This document shows positions 57,120-64,000 of a stretch of 64,000 nt of DNA, in pieces; the stretch's first letter is position 1; each line of letters starts with the position of its first letter. The notes under the pieces were generated by a model, which saw nothing but the letters and a program-made list of their open reading frames with translations, ran no database searches and was not told the origin of the DNA. Both the position numbers and the translations under genes were made by a program. Origin of the DNA: Mycolicibacterium flavescens (GTDB lineage: Bacteria > Actinomycetota > Actinomycetes > Mycobacteriales > Mycobacteriaceae); contig LR134353.1 in assembly GCA_900637135.1 (NCBI GenBank), forward strand, positions 2,356,001-2,420,000, in the 5' to 3' direction.

Positions 57120-58487
57120 TCACCCTCCCCCGTCTGTGTAGACCACGCCATTGGCGGTCAGGATGGGGATAGCGTCCGCGTCGTCGAGGACCACCGATAG
57201 GGAGGTGTCGTCCTCGCTGCGGCTCGCGCCTTGATCGCGGCGCTGCCCTGCCTGGGCGGCGCCCATCGGCATCATTCCGGGCATGCCGGAGCCCATCGGG
57301 CCCGTAGCCATGCCCGGCATGCCTGCGCGTGCGGCCGCCGAGGGCTTGTTCTGGCCGGGCGCGCTCGACCCGTCTGCGGCCGAGGCTGGGCCCCACCACG
57401 CCGAGGGCATCCCGATCGGGCCACTGCCCATGCTGGCGCCGGCGGGTTTGGTGAGCGCGGCCGTCACCGGGCCACCGCCGGATCCAAAGCCGCCGCTGAC
57501 ACCGTTCATAGACGCAGCGAGGTTGGCGCCGGGAGCGTTGGCCGATAGTCCGCCGAACGGTCCGCCGCCCATGCCGCCCATGCCGCCCATCATGCTGCTC
57601 AGCTGGCTGCCCATCTGCATAGGCGCTTGGGCCAGCTGCGACAGCGGCTGGGTCATTCCCTGGGCCATGGAGGGCAGCGAGCTCGCCATGCCCATCATCG
57701 ATTGGCTGCTACCGAGCAGTTCGCTTCCACCCGGCTGAGCGAGTTGCGGGGTGCCGGTAGTGCCCACATCGCCCTCGCCGCCTGACTGGCCGGCGCTGGT
57801 CGCCGCCGACAGCGCGGCCGGGGCCGCCGACGAGACGGCTTGACCCGCGGCCTGTAGTGGGGCGCTGAGACCCTGCATGGACGCTTGGACACCGGTCTGG
57901 ACTCCTTGCGCGCCCATGCTGGCCGCCCCTGCCGCCAACGCGGCCGGATTGCCTCCGGCGGCCAGCGGTGGGCGAAGCGGGACGCTGAGGCCGGACACGA
58001 TGCTGGCCGCGGCGCTGGAGTAGCCGGTCATCGCGGTCGCGTTCTGCGCCCAGTACTCGCCGTACTCGACGTCAGCCTCGGCGATGGCGGGGGTGTTCTG
58101 GCCAATGATGTTCGTAGCTTGCAGCGTTGCCTCGCGGATGCGGTTGGCAACGACGACCGGATACGGAATGGTCGCCGCGACCGCCGCAGAATGGGCACCA
58201 GCAGCAGCGCCGATCAGACCACTGGCCTTCTCCGCATGAGCGCCGGCCTCAATCTGCCACTCCGACTTCGGAACAGCAGCAGCCATCATGGAGGTGCCAC
58301 CTTTCCCCCACCAGCTGCCGGTAGCGGTCGTCGCCGCAGTCGCCATCATCTGGGCGCCCTGCTGAATGTGGGTGACCCCGGCGGCCTGGTAGCCGGCCAC
58401 GACCGATGTCATGGCCGCCGCGCCTGGTCCGGTAGTCAGCCGGATGGCGTTGGTCTCGGGTGTAAGCCCCCAATATTGAGCGGGCAT
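57120..58487 (-). CDS. PPE-family protein
   Basis: 455 residues. The N-terminal ~170 residues are a PPE helical domain; the signature near the start is GLTPETNA rather than PPE. The helix-turn has GSWWGKGGTSMM, where WxG-type Trp-Gly is kept. IREATLQATNIIGQNTPAIAEADVEYGEYWAQNATAM is the usual helix with the EspG-binding tip region. The C-terminal ~280 residues are Gly/Ser/Met/Ala-rich low complexity (MGGMGGMGGGPFGG). It is 4 bases after the PE gene. PE-PPE pairs are secreted as heterodimers. Confidence 0.88.
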   Translation of the reverse strand: MPAQYWGLTPETNAIRLTTGPGAAAMTSVVAGYQAAGVTHIQQGAQMMATAATTATGSWWGKGGTSMMAAAVPKSEWQIEAGAHAEKASGLIGAAAGAHSAAVAATIPYPVVVANRIREATLQATNIIGQNTPAIAEADVEYGEYWAQNATAMTGYSSAAASIVSGLSVPLRPPLAAGGNPAALAAGAASMGAQGVQTGVQASMQGLSAPLQAAGQAVSSAAPAALSAATSAGQSGGEGDVGTTGTPQLAQPGGSELLGSSQSMMGMASSLPSMAQGMTQPLSQLAQAPMQMGSQLSSMMGGMGGMGGGPFGGLSANAPGANLAASMNGVSGGFGSGGGPVTAALTKPAGASMGSGPIGMPSAWWGPASAADGSSAPGQNKPSAAARAGMPGMATGPMGSGMPGMMPMGAAQAGQRRDQGASRSEDDTSLSVVLDDADAIPILTANGVVYTDGGG

Positions 58488-58491
58488 GTGC

Positions 58492-58791
58492 TCAGAGGAG
58501 CAGCGAGGCCTGGTTGACGGCCTCGGTTGCCACAGACATCACACCGGAGACACCGACATCGCCAGCGAACATTCCCCGGTCCGCGACGCTGACGCCGGTC
58601 TGGGCAAGGAACTGCGCGTTGTGCGTCTGGATCGCGGTGGCCAGAAGGGCGGAGACCTCCTCGCTTCCCATCGGGACAACGGCAGTCATCGCCGGTGCTG
58701 AGCCCGCGAGCACGCCGGCGGTGGTCGCCGTTCCGGTCGCTTCAGCTACGGATTGAGCAGCAACGCCAACTGGATCCACAAAAAAGGTCAC
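58492..58791 (-). CDS. PE-family protein
   Basis: 99 residues, two helices, as in PE proteins without a C-terminal extension. The N-terminal motif reads FFVDPVGV, with DP where PE is usual, and helix 2 has MGSEEVSALLATAIQTHNAQFLAQTGVS. I do not see a YxxxD/E export motif at the C-terminus (text ADRGMFAGDVGVSG), so the signal must be supplied by the partner or be divergent. It is the first gene of the PE-PPE-Esx-Esx-EspG operon, and the conserved upstream block lies 75-110 bases before it. Confidence 0.82.
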   Translation of the reverse strand: MTFFVDPVGVAAQSVAEATGTATTAGVLAGSAPAMTAVVPMGSEEVSALLATAIQTHNAQFLAQTGVSVADRGMFAGDVGVSGVMSVATEAVNQASLLL

Positions 58792-58864
58792 GATAAGCCT
58801 CCCCTAAGGCGCTAGGTACCTGATAAGCCGAGAGTAGAGCGGTTCCGCAGTGGCTGCCACCAGC

Positions 58865-58901
58865 GCAGCCACATTCGCTGCCAACAATTTTGATATTCGC
58901 C
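58865..58901 (-). promoter_or_regulatory. Upstream block of the PE-PPE operon, shared with 7786-7819
   Basis: GCAGCCACATTCGC (58865-58878), then ACAATTTT and TTCGCC, matches 7786-7819. It is set 75-110 bases upstream of the PE start, within the 171-base gap to the HTH gene. The AT-rich centre may include a -10 or a regulator site. Confidence 0.5.
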
Positions 58902-58962
58902 GTTGGTCCGCTTGTCCCTCGGACATTTCTTCTTTTTGCATTATCCCAGCTACTGACTGACC

Positions 58963-59388
58963 CTAAGTGCACTTATTTTCACGGGTACGTGTAGCCAGCT
59001 GAGCTGCGGATTCCGCAATATCGCCGATGACCTCAAGTCGCTTGCTCAACGTGTCCGCGGCCGCGGACCCGGCCCTGGCTTCGTGCGCGATCTGCATGAG
59101 CTGCTCCACCAGTACCTTCGTGGTCCCGCTCAGCGGGTATTCGGTCCCCGCGCGCAACGTAGGTTCCGCCCCGTCCAGCACCGTGGCGAAGCTGCCCGGG
59201 GTCCATCCGAGTGCGGCTTCTATGCGACCCCGCGTGACTTCACGGCCGGGAATCTTGCCGCGGTTGATCAGGTCGGTGATCGTGGAACGACCCACCCTGG
59301 CGATCTTGGCCAGGTCCATCTTCGACAAGCCCAAGTCCAGCCTTGCCGCGTCGACGGCTGCGCCGAGCCGATGTCCCGGATCACTCAA
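58963..59388 (-). CDS. HTH regulator co-transcribed with eccC
   Basis: 141 residues, starting 8 bases inside the end of eccC. The XRE-type HTH at ~6-60 reads LGAAVDAARLDLGLSKMDLAKIARVGRSTITDLINRGKIPGREVTRGRIEAALGWTPGSFATVLDG. A long C-terminal helix follows (GTTKVLVEQLMQIAHEARAGSAAADTLSKRLEVIGDIAES). It is a paralogue of the protein at 46674. Its gene lies at the end of the eccB-eccC operon and right before the PE promoter, so it is well placed to tie substrate expression to machine expression. Confidence 0.82.
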   Translation of the reverse strand: MSDPGHRLGAAVDAARLDLGLSKMDLAKIARVGRSTITDLINRGKIPGREVTRGRIEAALGWTPGSFATVLDGAEPTLRAGTEYPLSGTTKVLVEQLMQIAHEARAGSAAADTLSKRLEVIGDIAESAAQLATRTRENKCT

Positions 59389-62300
59389 GGGGCAGCACCT
59401 TCGCGATCTGTGCGGGGGCCGACAGCCGGTCGGTCACGTAGATTCCTCGGCCCGCCGGCTGCCTGGCGGCACGAACGCCTCTGATCAGCTCGCCCTCCAT
59501 GCGGTGGCCGTCCATGACGATCAGAGGGGCGGTTTGCGCGATGAGCCGTCCGGCCAGCGGAGAGGACATCGCCGGCCCCCACGGGAAGCGCCGCCCGATG
59601 ATCAGGTGCAGACCGACCTCGCGAGCGCGGTCGATGTATTTGGTCAGACCCTCGGTCGCCGGACCCTTACCGTCCGCGCGGAACATGTTGGCACCAGCGC
59701 TCCAACCAGCCACGATCTGTTCGTCGTCGACGAGGACGAAGATCTCCGGTCCCGACCAGGAGCGCGTGGCCTGGGCGAGTTCTTCCTGTCCGGCGCGGCC
59801 ACGTGGCATGCGTGGGGCCAGGAGCGAGTCGATATGGCGGGTCATCGCCCGCACATCGTCCTCGTAGTAGGTGTAGCCCTCGGACTCCACACCGTCCTCG
59901 CCGATGTAGCGACCCAGGTGCGGCCCTTGCACCACCCGGACGACCGAGTTGCCCGGATCAATGACATAGATCTGAGCTTCTTCGGGTCGGTACGACCGCA
60001 TGATCGCCCGCGCGACGGCAGCCACGGAGTTCGATACGCCGCACTCCGGGTTGCCGATGAAGAGCAGGTGGGGGTTGCGGTTGAAGTCGGCTTCGGCAGC
60101 CACCAAGCCCACCTCGGAAATGCCGAAGGGCACCACGCCGCGCTTGGGCTCGCGCTGGGCGGCGAAGACCTCCTCGAGGCTGACTGTGCTCGGCAGCATG
60201 CGGACCTGTGCGACCTGATCGACACCGGTGAGCTTCGTAATCACCTCGGCGGCCTCGCGCGGGCCGATCGTCCTTCCCTCCGGAGTGGACAGGATGGGCA
60301 GACCGGCCTGGAAGTGGTAGCCGGCCATCGACGTGCCTCGGCCGCTGATGGTTTCGGTTCTCGTCTCAGCGGTCTCGTCACTGGGATCACCGAGCAGTTC
60401 ACGCTTACCGAACGGCACCTTCTTGGCGACATCACGGTTGTTCTTCGACGGATCGTCTTGGCTACCCAGAGCCAATTCGACGTTGAGGGTGAACGTGTTG
60501 GACATCCAGGAGGGGAAGCCGCCCGCGATCCAGCCCGCGGCGGCGATGATCGCGCGAACCCCGAGGCTGTTGCCGCGTTCCATGATTACGCCGAGGTCGG
60601 CCATCATGTCCTCGCCGAACGTGGTCCGGAACTGCTGCCAGCCATCGATGACCAGGAACACCTCACCGAAGGCGTCATCGGGTACCGGGCCGGTTTCACC
60701 ACCGAACTTGCGCGCACGGAAGCTTTCGATGCTCAAGCCGAGCCGACTGAACGCCTCTTCGCGCTCCTCCACGAGAAGCTTCATTTCCGCGATCGTGCGC
60801 TGCACACGCTCACGGTCACCTGCCCGGGCGAACGAGCTCACGTGCGGAAGCGCCTCAACCTCGTTGAGACCCGGGCCGCCCATAGCCACCACCACGAACT
60901 GCACGCGCTTCGGGTGATACATCATGGCCGCACCGGTGATCATCGTCGTCAAAGCGGTTGTCTTACCGGAACTCTGTTGGCCGATGACGGCACAGTTGCC
61001 CGCGGAGAAGTCCAGCGCGTACACGCGTTGCGCGTGCTGGAAAGGCCGGTCCTCGATACCAATCGGGAACAGCAGTCCGGGGGTGTGTCCGTAGTCCTGA
61101 TACCAGGGCTTGCGCCGCAAGCGGCGCACCAGCTCCTCGACGGGCACCGGCTCCAGCGGCGGCAGCCACATCTGGTGGACCGGCACTCTGGTCTGCTCAC
61201 GCAACGAGTTGATCGAGGCCTCAAGCTCGCGGATCGGTTGCCCGTCAGCGCCGAGCACGGTGTCGGTCGATTCAACGGGAGCGGCAGAGAGCTTGGGCGC
61301 GGACGCGATCGCGGCCATCGGCGCAGCGGTAAAGACCTCGGGGGCCATGTACCCGGCTTGGGTGCGTACCGCTTCGGCGGCCACCCGGCGCGGCGGATGG
61401 TAGACCTTGCGCGCGAACGCGGATTGGAACCGCACCAGCCGATCTCGGCCCTGTACGCGCAACAAGCCCGCACCGGCAGGCTTTTCGGGAAGGTGCTTGG
61501 CTTCGTCGGTGCCGATGATGGCCATCGACTCGCCGGCGTCCAGGGTACGAAGACCCACGCGGATCGGGATGTTGGCCATGATGCCTGACTGCATTTCATG
61601 CCCAAGCCGCTGCGAGCCCAAGATCATCTTCACGTTCAAGGCGCGGCCCTGGCGGCCGATCTCGTCGATAATCTTCTTCGAGTCGGGCGCTTCGATGAAC
61701 ATCTGGGTGAACTCGTCAATGACGATGATCAGAGCGGGCAGCGGTTCCAGGCGCTGGCCCAGGTGGATACGGCGGTACTCATATTCGGCGACCTCGCTGA
61801 TTCCTGCGCGGTCCAGCAGTGACTTGCGGCGCTCCAGTTCGCCGTTGATGACGTCGCCCATGCGCTCGATCCACAGCGAGTCGTCCTTCAAGTTGCCCAT
61901 TGCGGCAACGACATTCGGCAGACCAGCGACCATGTTGGCCGTCGTCTTGCCCTTGAAGTCGAAGAACGCAAACACCAGCGTCTCCGGAGAATGCGTCAGC
62001 GCCGCCGACAGGATCAGAGTCGTGAGGAACGACGACTTACCCGAGCCTGTCGTGCCGGCGATCACCATGTGGTGGCCCATGCCACCTTCGTGGGTCTCTT
62101 TGAAGTCGATGTGGACTGGCGCCCCAGTCGGATCGACACCGATCGGGAACTGCAACCACTTTGCGCCCCAGGCATTGTCTTCAAAGGGAGGCCCTTGCAG
62201 CGTTGGCGCCCAGAGCTTTTCCACGTCGAGGTTGCCGGGGTCATCGATGCCGAGAACCTTGTAGAGGTCGGCGTCGACCGAGGTGTCGTCGATCAGGCTG

Positions 62301-63544
62301 CGAGAGCGCTCGCCCTCCACGCGGTACCGGGCCATCTTGCGTGCCAGCACCCGGGCGCTCGCCAGGTCCATCGAATCGGGGCGGCAGAACCATTGACCGC
62401 GGTGCGTGACCTCCGACTCCGACACCCAGAACGTATTGGCTTCTTCGAAGCCGAGGCCGCGACCAGGCTCGTCGGACAAGGCCAGGAAGGTCACCCCTGC
62501 TACACCGCCAGCGCGGGTCAGCGTTTCCCAGTGGCGGTCATCGCCGCGGCGGCGACGGTCGTCGATCACCAGCCAGTGCGGCGTGGTGGTGGCGTTCGTG
62601 CGGAAGGCGTCGCGGCCGTGCAGCTCCGTGCCCACCGCCCCGTCCATCTGCTCACCGGTTGTCCAGACCATCCGGGTAGGACCGCCGCGGTCGCGCAGCG
62701 TGGGGTGCGCGCAGTGCGGCAGCCACTTGCACCACTCCCAACGGGCAATGTCGTCGGTGACGATCATGATTTTGAAGTCCCGCGGTGAATGCGCCACGGC
62801 GGCTTGGCAAATCAGCGCCCGGGCCAGCCCGTACACCGCATCCATGCCGTCACGTCCGATGAGGGCCATACCGGCAATATTGCGCAGCAGCAGCGGTTTC
62901 GGCGCGTTCTGCAGCTTGCTTTGGGTCTGCAGAAACGCCGACGACGCGTCGTAAGTGACCGGCTCGTAGTCCTCGCGGCGGCCCAGCTCGTTGGTCTCCA
63001 GCTCCTTGACGACCTTCGAGGTACCCAGACCCACCCGGACCTGGCTGTAAAACACCTTCAACACTTGATCATTAGGCGTGCGGCACCACATCCGGGCCGA
63101 CCCCACAAGGCCTGACAGCAGTGCCGGCTCGGGATGGAGATACTCGAACTGCGCGTGCTGGGCTCGGGCGGCGTCTTGTACCTTGTCCCGCGTCTCATCG
63201 AGGGTCATCGCATAGTCGCGCAGTGCCTGCTCCATCTGCGGCCCCGACAGCTGCTTATCGCCGCCGCCACCACGATTGGAGAACATGTAGGACCCCATCG
63301 ACACGATCATCATGATGGGGAACAACAGGGTCATCATGCCCATCGTTCCGCTGCGCAGACCGGGCTGAGACAGCATCAGGGCCATGATCCCGAGGAACGC
63401 GACGCCCATGACAACGGGAAGGATGATCGCGGCCTTGCTGCGTGGAATCGGCCGGGGGGCCTCCAGCGGTTCGGGCACCGTTTCGCGGCCGCCCATCGTC
63501 GGTGGGATCTTCACCGAGCCTTGACGGGGCTTCACTGTTGCCAT
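59381..63544 (-). CDS. eccC: EccC, FtsK/SpoIIIE-type motor of the ESX system
   Basis: 1387 residues from ATG 63542-63544 (the longer frame runs into eccB). Two TM helices near residues 35-85 (AAIILPVVMGVAFLGIMALML; MMTLLFPIMMIVSMGSYMF) are followed by three ATPase domains: Walker A GTTGSGKSSFLTT with Walker B ALIIVIDEFTQMF (domain 1), GQQSSGKTTALTT (domain 2) and GNPECGVSNSVAA (domain 3). In domain 3 the Walker lysine is Val, so nucleotide hydrolysis there is unlikely. Single-chain EccC like this is found in ESX-2 to -5 and ESX-P, unlike the split EccCa/Cb of ESX-1. It binds Esx export signals and drives secretion. Confidence 0.95.
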   Translation of the reverse strand: MATVKPRQGSVKIPPTMGGRETVPEPLEAPRPIPRSKAAIILPVVMGVAFLGIMALMLSQPGLRSGTMGMMTLLFPIMMIVSMGSYMFSNRGGGGDKQLSGPQMEQALRDYAMTLDETRDKVQDAARAQHAQFEYLHPEPALLSGLVGSARMWCRTPNDQVLKVFYSQVRVGLGTSKVVKELETNELGRREDYEPVTYDASSAFLQTQSKLQNAPKPLLLRNIAGMALIGRDGMDAVYGLARALICQAAVAHSPRDFKIMIVTDDIARWEWCKWLPHCAHPTLRDRGGPTRMVWTTGEQMDGAVGTELHGRDAFRTNATTTPHWLVIDDRRRRGDDRHWETLTRAGGVAGVTFLALSDEPGRGLGFEEANTFWVSESEVTHRGQWFCRPDSMDLASARVLARKMARYRVEGERSRSLIDDTSVDADLYKVLGIDDPGNLDVEKLWAPTLQGPPFEDNAWGAKWLQFPIGVDPTGAPVHIDFKETHEGGMGHHMVIAGTTGSGKSSFLTTLILSAALTHSPETLVFAFFDFKGKTTANMVAGLPNVVAAMGNLKDDSLWIERMGDVINGELERRKSLLDRAGISEVAEYEYRRIHLGQRLEPLPALIIVIDEFTQMFIEAPDSKKIIDEIGRQGRALNVKMILGSQRLGHEMQSGIMANIPIRVGLRTLDAGESMAIIGTDEAKHLPEKPAGAGLLRVQGRDRLVRFQSAFARKVYHPPRRVAAEAVRTQAGYMAPEVFTAAPMAAIASAPKLSAAPVESTDTVLGADGQPIRELEASINSLREQTRVPVHQMWLPPLEPVPVEELVRRLRRKPWYQDYGHTPGLLFPIGIEDRPFQHAQRVYALDFSAGNCAVIGQQSSGKTTALTTMITGAAMMYHPKRVQFVVVAMGGPGLNEVEALPHVSSFARAGDRERVQRTIAEMKLLVEEREEAFSRLGLSIESFRARKFGGETGPVPDDAFGEVFLVIDGWQQFRTTFGEDMMADLGVIMERGNSLGVRAIIAAAGWIAGGFPSWMSNTFTLNVELALGSQDDPSKNNRDVAKKVPFGKRELLGDPSDETAETRTETISGRGTSMAGYHFQAGLPILSTPEGRTIGPREAAEVITKLTGVDQVAQVRMLPSTVSLEEVFAAQREPKRGVVPFGISEVGLVAAEADFNRNPHLLFIGNPECGVSNSVAAVARAIMRSYRPEEAQIYVIDPGNSVVRVVQGPHLGRYIGEDGVESEGYTYYEDDVRAMTRHIDSLLAPRMPRGRAGQEELAQATRSWSGPEIFVLVDDEQIVAGWSAGANMFRADGKGPATEGLTKYIDRAREVGLHLIIGRRFPWGPAMSSPLAGRLIAQTAPLIVMDGHRMEGELIRGVRAARQPAGRGIYVTDRLSAPAQIAKVLPLE

Positions 63545-63549
63545 GCGGT

Positions 63550-64000
63550 CTACCGTCCTTGTTCGGTGATCGGGGCCGCAGAGCCGGCCAACGTGTCGTG
63601 CATGGTCATCGCCGCCTGCTTCGACAGCTCCGGGCCCGCCGGCCATACGCGAAGCAGTGGCCATGGCGCCAAGCGCGGCGCGACATTCTTGAGTCCCAGC
63701 GACTGCAGTGCTTCATCGTCGAACGGCACGCCGTAGCGCGCGCCGGATTCACTGATCAGCCAAAGAGTTTCCCGACGAGCGGACTCAGCGCTCGCACCCG
63801 TCGTCGAGACCCACGTTGCCGGACTGTCAGCGAGCAGAACCTGATCGGCCAGCGTGCCCTGGTCGGCAGTGCTGACGACCAGAGGAACCAGATGCGCCTC
63901 CTGCTCGGCAGTCACCGGCAATGCTCGCCCGACCAGAAGTCGTTGGCGGGCTTGCCGATCCGTGACTCCCCGATCCCACGCCACACACAGCACAGGCTCG
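63550..64000 (-). CDS. eccB: EccB C-terminal part, N-terminus beyond window
   Basis: The minus-strand frame is open from the right edge (PVLCVAWDRG...) to TAG at 63550, 5 bases before eccC: about 149 residues. The text LWLISESGARYGVPFDDEALQSLGLKNVAPRLAPWPLLRVWPAGPELSKQAA is the typical C-terminal R4/core repeat of EccB, the periplasmic ring protein of the ESX complex. The N-terminal TM part lies outside. EccB and EccC are clearly one operon. Confidence 0.93.
   Translation of the reverse strand, partial: EPVLCVAWDRGVTDRQARQRLLVGRALPVTAEQEAHLVPLVVSTADQGTLADQVLLADSPATWVSTTGASAESARRETLWLISESGARYGVPFDDEALQSLGLKNVAPRLAPWPLLRVWPAGPELSKQAAMTMHDTLAGSAAPITEQGR

Noticed and set aside
59027..61588. 853-codon plus-strand frame within eccC
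   Set aside because: Antisense to EccC, which has three recognisable ATPase domains. The plus-strand product has no family motif.
1..64000. CRISPR array, tRNA or rRNA genes
   Set aside because: I saw no series of regularly spaced identical repeats and no tRNA or rRNA-like conserved text. A tRNAscan and a CRISPR finder run would be decisive.

Overview
The window reads as part of a large conjugative plasmid, or an integrated copy of one, from a mycobacterium (Mycobacterium/Mycolicibacterium). The evidence is GC-rich DNA with mycobacterial codon use, a complete ESX (type VII secretion) core with PE, PPE, Esx and EspG genes, an IS1081-like insertion sequence, MmpL and KstR-like proteins, and a MobF relaxase beside a VirB-type transfer locus. 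This gene content matches the pRAW class of mycobacterial plasmids, whose transfer needs both a type IV-like and a type VII (ESX-P) system.

Layout. (1) 1-2.9 kb: the end of a Tn554-like transposon with two tyrosine recombinases. It lies on a divergent PP-loop gene of which only the first ~40 codons remain. (2) 3-7.7 kb: plasmid backbone, with a ParB-like protein behind a large dyad, an NrdH redoxin, three small unknown genes, an HNH endonuclease and a coiled-coil/HTH protein. (3) 7.7-12.3 kb: an integrase / HTH / zinc-finger recombinase module, then a two-gene YegP-like + HEPN (TIGR02391) operon. (4) 12.8-25 kb: a metabolic cargo block with four TetR regulators, three PaaI-type thioesterase sequences (one a pseudogene), an F420-dependent oxidoreductase, a cytochrome P450, an alpha/beta hydrolase, a diiron hydrolase and an MmpL transporter. 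A repeated operator, CGATAC-N5-GTATCG, links the KstR-like TetR gene, a DUF6188-like gene and mmpL. (5) 25-33 kb: a candidate oriT, a 1.97-kresidue MobF relaxase-helicase, an EspR-like regulator and a VirD4-like coupling ATPase. (6) 33-64 kb, almost all on the minus strand: a Ser/Thr kinase, eccA, an IS1081-like element, a T4SS-like block (VirB6, VirB4, PrgI/VirB3-like, two tiny membrane proteins, TcpC/VirB8-like and two anchored accessory proteins), a plus-strand island (HTH, membrane protein, DUF5710-HNH-DUF2510 fusion), and the ESX core eccE-mycP-eccD-espI / espG-esx-esx-PPE-PE / HTH-eccC-eccB, with eccB running off the window.

How it fits together. The relaxase would nick and unwind the plasmid at oriT. 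The coupling ATPase and VirB4/VirB6/VirB8-like proteins would move the DNA-protein complex. The ESX core (EccB-E plus MycP, with EccA and EspG as chaperones) would secrete the PE/PPE/Esx pairs and help carry the substrate across the mycobacterial envelope. Overlapping ATGA/GTGA junctions through both blocks show that they are translated as operons. Small HTH proteins of two families (EspR-like at 31 kb, and a paralogous pair at 46.7 and 59 kb) are the obvious candidates for switching transfer on and off. No replication initiator or parA gene is visible in the window.
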